From positions 1,860,001-1,924,000 of the forward strand of contig JAOVFP010000012.1 of assembly GCA_025738555.1 (NCBI GenBank): a stretch of 64,000 nucleotides of DNA. The letters are read 5' to 3'. The position numbers and the translations under genes are program-made. The stretch is from Cyathus striatus (lineage: Eukaryota > Basidiomycota > Agaricomycetes > Agaricales > Nidulariaceae). Numbering within the stretch: the first letter of the stretch is position 1; each line of letters begins with the position of its first letter. The notes under the pieces are model-generated. The model did no database searches. It was not told where the DNA came from and saw only the letters and a list, made by a program, of their open reading frames with translations. Shown here in pieces: positions 56,725 to 64,000 of this stretch.

Positions 56725-59530
56725 AGTCCAGTGAAGTCCACCTGAAGTCCAGGACTCTACCTGGACTCTACCTGGACATCACTGGACTCCACCTGAACTA
56801 TGAATACTGCTATTCTGTGTACAGTTCAGGTTGAGTTCAGGTGCAGTACAGGACAGTCCAGGTACAGACCTGGACTTCAGGTGGACTACTGGAAATCACC
56901 TGGAAATCACTGATTAAAGCCACTGGACTTCAGGTAGAATACTGGACTATTGAGTGCCTGGACTCTACCTGTACTAAGTAACTTAGACATTACCTGGAGT
57001 TCACCTGAACTCCAGCTGGACTTTACCTGGACTCTACCTGTACTAAGTAGCTTAGACATTACCAGGGGTTCACCTGGACTCCAGCTGGACTCTACCTGAA
57101 CTCTATTTGTACTAAGTAACTTAGACATTACCTGGAGTTCACCTGGACTCTACCTGGACTCTACCTGAACTCTACCTGGACTCTACCAGTACTAAGTAGC
57201 TTAGGCATTACAAGGGGTTCACCTGGACTCCAGCTGGACTCTACCTGAACTCTATATGGACTCTACCTGAACTCTACCTGTACTAAGTAGCTTAGATATT
57301 ACCTGGAGTTCACCTGGACTCTACCTGGACTCTACCAGTACTAAGTAGCTTAGATATTACCAGAGGTTCACCTGGACTCTACCTGGACTCTACCTGTACT
57401 AAGTAGCTTAGACATTACCTGGAGTTCACCTGGACTCTACCTGGACTCTACCTGAACTCTACCTGGACTCTGCCTGTACTAAGTAGTTGAGACATTACCT
57501 GGAGTTCACCTGGACTCCAGCTGGACTCTACCTGAACTCTACCTGTACTCCAGCTGGACTCTACCTGAACTCTACCTGTACTAAGTAGCTTGGACATTAC
57601 CTGGAGTTCACCTGGACTCTACCTAGACTCTATCTGTACTAAGTAGCTTAAGCATTACCAGGGGTTCACCTGGACTCTACCTGGACTCTACCTGTACTAA
57701 GTAGCTTAGACACTACCTGGAGTTCACCTGGACTCTACCTGGACTCTGCCTGTACTACGTAGTTGAGACATTACCTGGAGTTCACCTGGACTCCAGCTGG
57801 ATTCTACCTGGACTCTAACTGTACTAAGTAGCTTAAACATTACCTGAAGTTCACCTGGACTCTACCTGTACTCTACCTGTGACACTGTGTGCTGAGTGTA
57901 ACACTATATATTGATTGTGACTATGCATTGAGTGTGATACTATGTGTTGAGTGTGTGTTGAGTGTCAAACTGTGCATTGAGTGTGACACTATGCATTCAG
58001 AGGAGTGTCACATTAGATACATATTGTCACACTGGATGCATAGTATCACACTCAATGCTCAGTATCACACTCAACACACACTCAACACATAGTGTTAGAC
58101 TCAATACATAATATCATACTCCATGCATAATCACACTCAATATATAGTGTTACACTCAACACACAGTGTCACAGCTACTAGTACAAGCAAAGTCTAGGTA
58201 GTATTCAGGTAGTGTCCAGGTAGTGTCTTGGCTAATTAGTACAGGTAGAGTACAGGTAGAGTCCAGGTGAACTCCAGGTAATATCTAAGTTACTTAGTAC
58301 AGGTAGACTCCAGGTAGACTCCAGGTAGACTCCAGCTGGAGTCCAGGTGAACCCCTGGTAATGTCTAAGCTATTTAGTACAGGTAGAGTCCAGATAGAGT
58401 CCAGGTGAACTCCAGGTAATGTCCAAGCTACTTAGTACAGATAGAGTCCAGGTGAACTCCAGGTAACGCCTAAGCTACTTAGTACTGGTAGAGTCCAAGT
58501 AGAGTCCAGGTGGAGTCCAGGTAGAGTCCAGGTGAACTCTAGGTAATATCTAAGCTACTTAGTACAGGTAGAGTTCAGGTAGAGTCCAGATAGAGTTCAG
58601 GTAGAGTCCAGCTGGAGTCCAGGTGAACCCCTGGTAATGCTTAAGCCACTTAGTACTGGTAGAGTCCAGGTAGAGTTCAGGTAGAGTTCAGGTAGAGTCC
58701 AGGTAGAGTCCAGGTGAACTTCAAGTAATGTCTAAGCTACTTAGTACAGGTAGAGTCCAGGTAGAGTCCAGGTGAACCCCTGGTAAAATCTAAGCTACTT
58801 AGTACAGGTAGAGTCCAGGTAGAGTCCAGATAGAGTCCAGGTGATCTCTAGGTAATATCTAAGCTACTTAGTACAGGTAGAGTTCAGGTAGAGTCCAGAT
58901 AGAGTTCAGGTAGAGTCCAGCTGGAGTCCAGGTGAACCCCTGGTAATGCCTAACTACTTAGTACTGGTAGAGTTCAGGTAGAGTTCAGGTAGAGTTCAGG
59001 TAGAGTCCAGGTAGAGCCCAGGTGAACTTCAGGTAATGTCTAAGCTACTTAGTACAGGTAGAGTCCAGGTAGAGTCCAGGTGAACTTCAGGTAATGTCTA
59101 AGCTACTTAGTACAGGTAGAGTCCAGGTAGATTCCAGGTGAACTCCTAGTAATGTCTAAGATACTTAGTACAGGTAGAGTCCAGGTAGAGTCCAGGTAGA
59201 GTCCAGGTGAACTCCTGGTAATATCTAAGCTACTTAATACTGGTAGAGTCCAGGTAGAGTCCATGTAAGAGACAGGTAGCTGGTAAGTACAGAGTCCATG
59301 TAGAGTTCAGGTAAAGTCCAGGTAGAGTCCATGTAAGAGACAGGTAGCTAGTAAGCTCAGAGTTCAGGTAGAGTTCAGGTAGAGTCCAGGTAGTTGGCTC
59401 TAACTGAAGTCCACCTGAAGTTTACTAGAGTTCACCTGTAGTCCAGTAGAGTCCAGTAGAGTCCACCTGGAGTCCAGAAGTCTACCTGAAGTCCACCTGA
59501 TCTCATGGAGGAGTGCAATATACTGAATAT
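56680..59530. mobile_element. Fold-back minisatellite block, ~2.85 kb
   Basis: Outer ~45 bp (GCACTCCTCCACGAAATCAG at 56695) recur inverted at 59490-59530. Inside, the left half is built from CTGGACTCTACCTG and TGTACTAAGTAGCTTAGACA units and the right half from the reverse complements (CAGGTAGAGTCCAGGT, GTCTAAGCTACTTAGTACAG). The centre (57885-58165) is a second inverted array of GTGTGACACTATGCATTGAG-type units. The whole block is one large imperfect palindrome with no coding capacity. Confidence 0.88.
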
Positions 59531-59720
59531 TCATGTGTGGATATGATGCAGAACTTCTTGCCAAGGATGATCAACTTGAACAGCTTGCCTTGCAAACAAG
59601 GGCATGGTGGAATACATGACAAACTTACTATCAAACAATACAAATTCAACAAGTCATTAAAAATAGTACCTGTCAGAGTTGAATACCATTGGAGATGGTA
59701 TCATCAAGAAATGCAAGCAA
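59531..59720. other. Remainder of disrupted Helitron sequence
   Basis: On the minus strand the Helitron frame continues past the TGA at 59721 as LLAFLDDTIS and then loses similarity near 59665. The rest to the fold-back block is unassigned. Confidence 0.5.
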
Positions 59721-60946
59721 TCAGTCATGGAAATCCATGTCACCTTTATTTTGAATTTGTTCTTTTATTTGATCAGGGTTGAGAGTGCCTTCAATCCACA
59801 CAACCATATGACAATGCAGTGAACCACGTCCCTGTGCTTCAACACAACCATAGTATGCACTTACAACTCCAAACACACCTTCATTGGTATTTATCCCTTT
59901 CTTTGGCTTGTATCCCATTAATGATGTAATAAATTGATTCATGCATAAATTGAAGAACTGAGCACCAATTACAGGATTACAAGCAAGCAATACAGCCTGT
60001 GACCAGTAAGATGATGATTGAGAGTCTGAAAGCATGTTATCTACACTGGCCAAATTACCAGCCAGCAACCTTACAATGGGATTGTAAACATCAGCAGGAT
60101 TAATTGTAACATAGAAAGTAGGAAGACCCTTTTCAATAACAAGAGCACGAATTTCATTTCTCATTATTGTGCAGCTAGCTGCTGATCCTGGAACAGCTGC
60201 AGTAATAGTTCTAACCTCTCGCATCAAATCAAGAACTTTACATTCCTCACATGTTGAAGCAGTTGTGTAATTACCTCCAGCCATGCACTCTGTACAGCAC
60301 GAATTGCATCCGGTGATATGGAAGCAAAAGATGCAGCAACTCAACTAAAACTAGACTTTTTAACTTTAAGACTAGTGTGAAGAAGAGCTTTGCATCTCTG
60401 GATAATATTAAAAACTGTAAACATGAAAGCATAATGTTCTTGAAACTGACAATCTGCAAGGTTCAACATATGCTTGACATACTACTGAAAGGATAATGAC
60501 ACCAGACATTTAACATTCTCTGGTCCACCAATTCCATATGGAAACAATGTTGGGTAGATCATTGGCAGTAATGAAGGGTTGTTGGATTCATTAATGGGTT
60601 TAGGATCATGTGGTATCTGTATATAAGATTTTCCCTTCTGCTTGAAGTGTCTGAGTGCAGCTGCTCGCAATTCATAGGCCGGTGCATTGGCATTAACATC
60701 AGTGATCACAATACTCTGAAAATAGTCAGAGCTAGGAGTAATTGCAACATTTTTACTGTCATGATCCATCATATAATTTTGTAGAGAATCTTCCAAATTA
60801 TCATATCTAGCTATCAATGTATCAATACTTTCACTCTCATTTATATGCTCAATGTGGACTGGAGGAAAAAAATCTGATCCTAGGCTTGATATATGTTCAT
60901 GGTCTATAACAGCATCTGAATACAGTGGGTTATATTTTTCAACCAA
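59721..60946 (-). pseudogene. Helitron RepHel, HUH replication-initiator part, decayed
   Basis: Reads MIYPTLFPYGIGGPENVK (Helitron-like N domain), YVKHMLNLADCQFQEHYAF, TSLKVKKSSF, VAASFASISPDAI, GLPTFYVTINPADVYNPIV and VEAQGRGSLHCHMVVWIEG, the last carrying the HxH metal motif of HUH nucleases. Breaks: TAG at 60482, TGA at 60341, a frameshift near 60290 and TGA at 59721 (relatives have Arg: DRLLAFL). It follows the upstream ORF after a one-base slip at the A-run near 60940. Confidence 0.88.
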
Positions 60947-63472
60947 TCAAGTGCCAACCTAACCTTTTCACATCTTATGAGGAGAGGCTTAGCCTTTGTG
61001 TGTAGCCATTCAGCTGATGGAGGTGATGATCCAATGAAAAGCATGCAAATTGGAGTCAGGACATCTTCAATGGGAGGAGGTAGAACTTTTTCTAATTGTG
61101 ATGTTTTTTGGGGATAAATAATGACATAGCCCTTAACCCCTCGTTGAGCAGTGGGAACATTTAGATTCTGATTTGTTTCCTGAAGTTGAATAATACAGAC
61201 CTTAGCATGACAATGTGCTATCATGAGTTCTTCCATTATTGTCAAATCCTTGAGTACATCTGGAATGGGGCCAATGTAATTGTGATTAGCTAATGACAGT
61301 GGCAGCAACTTATTACCTTTCAGTTTACTGTAACATTCAGTACACAAATTCAACTTTATGCCTTGAATCCCACATGGCACTGGTGACTGATCAAGTTGTT
61401 CAGAATAATCAATACCATGAGGATCAAGTAAATAATCTTTTAGTGGACCAGTAGTGAATGGCATAGGTACTGAACTAACTGATGAATGAAGTGAAATGGG
61501 TATACGGAGAATATTTATATTAACTTTGGTGATATCAATTGATTTACCTGTTGAAACAAAGAAAGAACATGAGCAACAAGCACAGACATGCATTGCAAGA
61601 GCATCCTTGTCAGTGTTAACATGAAATTGATGAATGAGATCATATTTCTTTTCTGGTGTAAGTAATTGAGGCCAGGCTTCCTGTATGCTATGTAACATAG
61701 AATGTTGCTCATCAGATTCTGTAAAGTTAATATTCCTTTCATATATCCTGATTGATGTACTGACCATTGAGTGATGTAATAAAGAAATGAAATTGTCAAG
61801 CAGGTAGCAAAGCCTCTTCACTTTCTTGTTTGCAATAACTACATCTTCCATTCCAAGACTAGACAGAAGTCTTCTCAAAGGAACTAAGCATGTAGATTTC
61901 TTAACATTTGTTAAAACTTGTAATTGTAGTTGAATGTTTGAATTTATTTCTGAATATGATTCATTCATATGGTCAAAACAAAATCTTCTGCACATTGACA
62001 ATCTTGATGAAGCACATAATCCTTCTGCTAAATGCTTGGTGAAGGCAAAACGAAGATGTTCAAGAGGTAAAGGATCATATGAAACTAGCAAGCCATGCCT
62101 AGATACAAGCTCTTCAAGCTCTGTTTTACGAAGTCTGTCTATATAATTAAATATATCCAGGTTGTCAGATGATACAAATGGTGAGTCTTGGAAGCAGTAG
62201 CAATAAGAAGACAATATATGTAACATACAAGGTCTATAAACTTGGACAGAAGGCAAGGAAATATGTATTGCAGTTGCAACTTCACACAAATGTTCAATAG
62301 AAAGTGAGGAATGTATTATGCCCATAAGCAACAAATTACAGAGCTCATTACTGCTAGAAAAATTATCCCTGCCTGAACAACACAAGTATTGCAACCCAGT
62401 CTCAAAGCAGCCACCAGAGAATACATGTTGAAGAAAAGTTTTTCTAGACAAAATAGCACTACTTTGAGTACATGAAATAGAATGAGCCATCAATAAAGGT
62501 ATCAACTCAGAGTTAGAGCAATGAAATAGAAGTGGAATGTCAAATGAATCACCCAATATGTGAACAAGGGGTGAAGAAGCTCGGGTAGACATAGGAACAT
62601 TATAGGATGCATCAGTGCAAGGGGCAGCAAAATGTGCATTATCAGGTGTTTCTGATGTGTTATCCTGTTCAGGATTTTCACATTGGTCAGCGTTATCAAG
62701 AGAAATCTCACTTGCAAACTCTGCAGAAAAGGAAAGGTACTTAAACAATTCCCCATGCATATCAGTAAACCTAATAACACTTCCATCTTGAAGTAAAAGC
62801 ATGGCTTCCTGTGTGGGGGGAGTTATACAAGGTACTGCAATAGGTGTAGACATAGAGGGCTGGGTACAAACCTCCAAAGAGGGATGACAGATAAGTGATT
62901 TTATGAAAGAGCTTTTACCTGCCTACATATGTAAATATAACAAGCACTATATACAAGGGATAGCATTTTAAATCACTTACATTTTTAATACCAACACCAG
63001 CAACAAGCAACTCTTTACCCTTTCCTTTCACTTTGGTGAAGTCAGAGAGGCATGATAACACATCCTCATAACCAATAGCATCATCGGTAGATAGAACCAC
63101 ACTACAGTTTTCCCCATCTGACACTGGCAAAGGGATAAATGCACTGGCTGAACAAAAGGCGATGGTAGAATAATAATTATGTGCATGCAGGTGTTCAAGC
63201 CAAGCAGAGAGCAATTCATCAGAAATCAAATCTACTCAATCATCAGAAGAGTATTGATATGCAGAATGTTAATTACTAACCAATTTTGTTCAATACAAGC
63301 ACCACATTCTTCAACTTCTTTTTACCCTTTGCATCTTCCAACTTGTTTAAAAATTTGCTATGGAATAAAAATGGATTTCTAGAGTCCAAAACCTCCACCA
63401 CCAAATCTGCATGATCAAGCACTAACAATAGGATAGGAGGCTCTTGGTTACTCAATGCCGTGACTTATTGTT
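60904..63472 (-). CDS. Nucleostemin-like GTPase domain joined to the Helitron N-terminal region
   Basis: Exons about 63472-63281, 63231-62981 and 62922-60904 (introns of 49 and 58 bp) splice in frame. The first two exons and the start of the third read as a circularly permuted GTPase of the Nog2/Nug1/GNL3 class in the correct order: VLDHADLVVEVLDSRNPF, G4 LVLNKID (Asp restored only by splicing), AWLEHLH, G5 IAFCSAS, G1 VGIKNAGKSSFIKSL, a TPI/TPPTQEAM G2-like stretch and a G3-like DMHG (usually DTPG). The frame then runs without a stop into the Helitron N-terminal region of mushroom type (LPLSLANHNYIGPIPDVLK, CHAKVCIIQL, QRGVKGYVIIYPQ, PICMLFIGSSPPSAEWL). The first coding exon is missing or unseen. 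A frameshift near 60940 ends it. Confidence 0.7.
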
Positions 63473-63479
63473 ATTCATT

Positions 63480-63714
63480 ATTAAAAAATTAAAAAAAGTG
63501 AACTTTATTGCCATTGCACTCACTATTAAGGTCTAGGGCTGTACACCATACCTGTACAGTATGGGTGTATGGTGACCATATATACAGCTCCATAACCATC
63601 CCATAAGAGCTGAAAAGTAAATTCAATACAGTATGATTACAGTACAGTTAACACCTGTATAGTACCCGTACTATTACGGACATATTACGGACTGGTATGG
63701 TGTATGGTATATGA
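63480..63714. other. Non-coding sequence with short inverted repeats
   Basis: Poly-A/T run at 63480-63500, then short self-complementary TATGGTGTA/TACACCATA and GTACAGTATGGG pieces, perhaps the Helitron end or a small MITE. No gene is seen. Confidence 0.35.
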
Positions 63715-63960
63715 TTACATAATCATCTGGATCACGTTCGAGAGACGTGTCAGTATGCGTTCTGCCCGCATCTCAACTATCTATTCAATCTCTCCCTCTC
63801 CACTCATTCTCCCTGGCCTTTCCTCAAACTATACATATTTGTGCACCATCCCGACATTGTACCCAACTCCAAGGAACATTTCGACACGTCAAGACCTCTC
63901 TGGTACCACTCATAGAATCAGACCCTGAAGTTTGACAGTACCTCGACACTATCCCTCAAA
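63715..63960 (+). repeat. LTR-like relic, copy 5
   Basis: GATTACATAATCA, GTATGCGTTCTGC, TTCAATCTCTCCC, TTCCTCAAACTATACAT and GACCCTGAAGTTTGACA follow the same order as the relics at 40320 and 41390. It is cut by the window edge. Confidence 0.5.
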
Positions 63961-64000
63961 ACCAAGCTCCCCCAATTTTTTTCCTTTCTTTCTTCATGTT

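Noticed and set aside
5041..60343. TGA read as an amino acid (altered code or recoding)
   Set aside because: TGA is the natural terminator of the intact GST gene at 5931, the affected genes are mostly transposons that also carry frameshifts, and CpG decay explains the pattern more simply.

Overview
The window looks like a transposon-rich, AT-rich stretch of an Agaricomycete (mushroom-forming basidiomycete) nuclear genome. The evidence is genes split by short introns of about 45-60 bp with fungal branch points, fungal-type alpha-kinases, a fungal glutathione transferase, a KDZ (Kyakuja-Dileera-Zisupton) transposase with its cysteine clusters, a Helitron of the mushroom type and a mushroom-type Tc1-like DDE transposase. 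I see no rRNA, tRNA or CRISPR. Species cannot be named from this sequence.

Layout. 1-10.5 kb is the most gene-like part: the 3' part of an alpha-kinase gene (+), a 1.2-kb hAT-like insertion with a perfect 8-bp target duplication carrying a PHD-finger mini-gene, an alpha/beta-hydrolase gene (+) whose promoter the insertion hit, a glutathione transferase (-), a doubtful hypothetical gene (-) and a DDE integrase-like gene (+). From 10.47 to 33.36 kb lies one very large unit bounded by inverted arms. Each arm has the same terminal ~50 bp, then an array of ~330-bp satellite units, then a member of an unrecognised gene family (A at 15.6-16.6 kb minus, B at 28.2-29.3 kb plus, with a third copy C at 26.9-27.7 kb), then a short shared motif. 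Between the arms are a decayed KDZ transposase, a divergent coiled-coil gene, tandem repeats and a gene grown by 208-bp exon duplication. I read it as a giant, probably KDZ-type, transposable element.

33.4-42.8 kb is mostly relic sequence: a Pumilio-type (PUF) gene fragment, degenerate LTR-like copies and short tandem repeats. A second alpha-kinase gene lies at 42.8-45.3 kb (-). A complete but inactivated Tc1-like transposon with ~400-bp inverted repeats occupies 47.0-51.5 kb. 52.1-63.5 kb is a decayed Helitron on the minus strand (Pif1-type helicase, HUH replication-initiator part, mushroom N-terminal region). It is interrupted at 54.4-59.7 kb by an LTR-like relic, a Pif1 helicase fragment and a 2.85-kb fold-back block of minisatellite. 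At its 5' end the Helitron reading frame is joined through two introns to a nucleostemin-like circularly permuted GTPase domain, a likely captured host gene.

Across the elements, and once in the hydrolase, the in-frame nonsense codons I could place are nearly all TGA (12 of 13), and at several sites homologues have arginine. This is what CpG decay of CGA codons would give.
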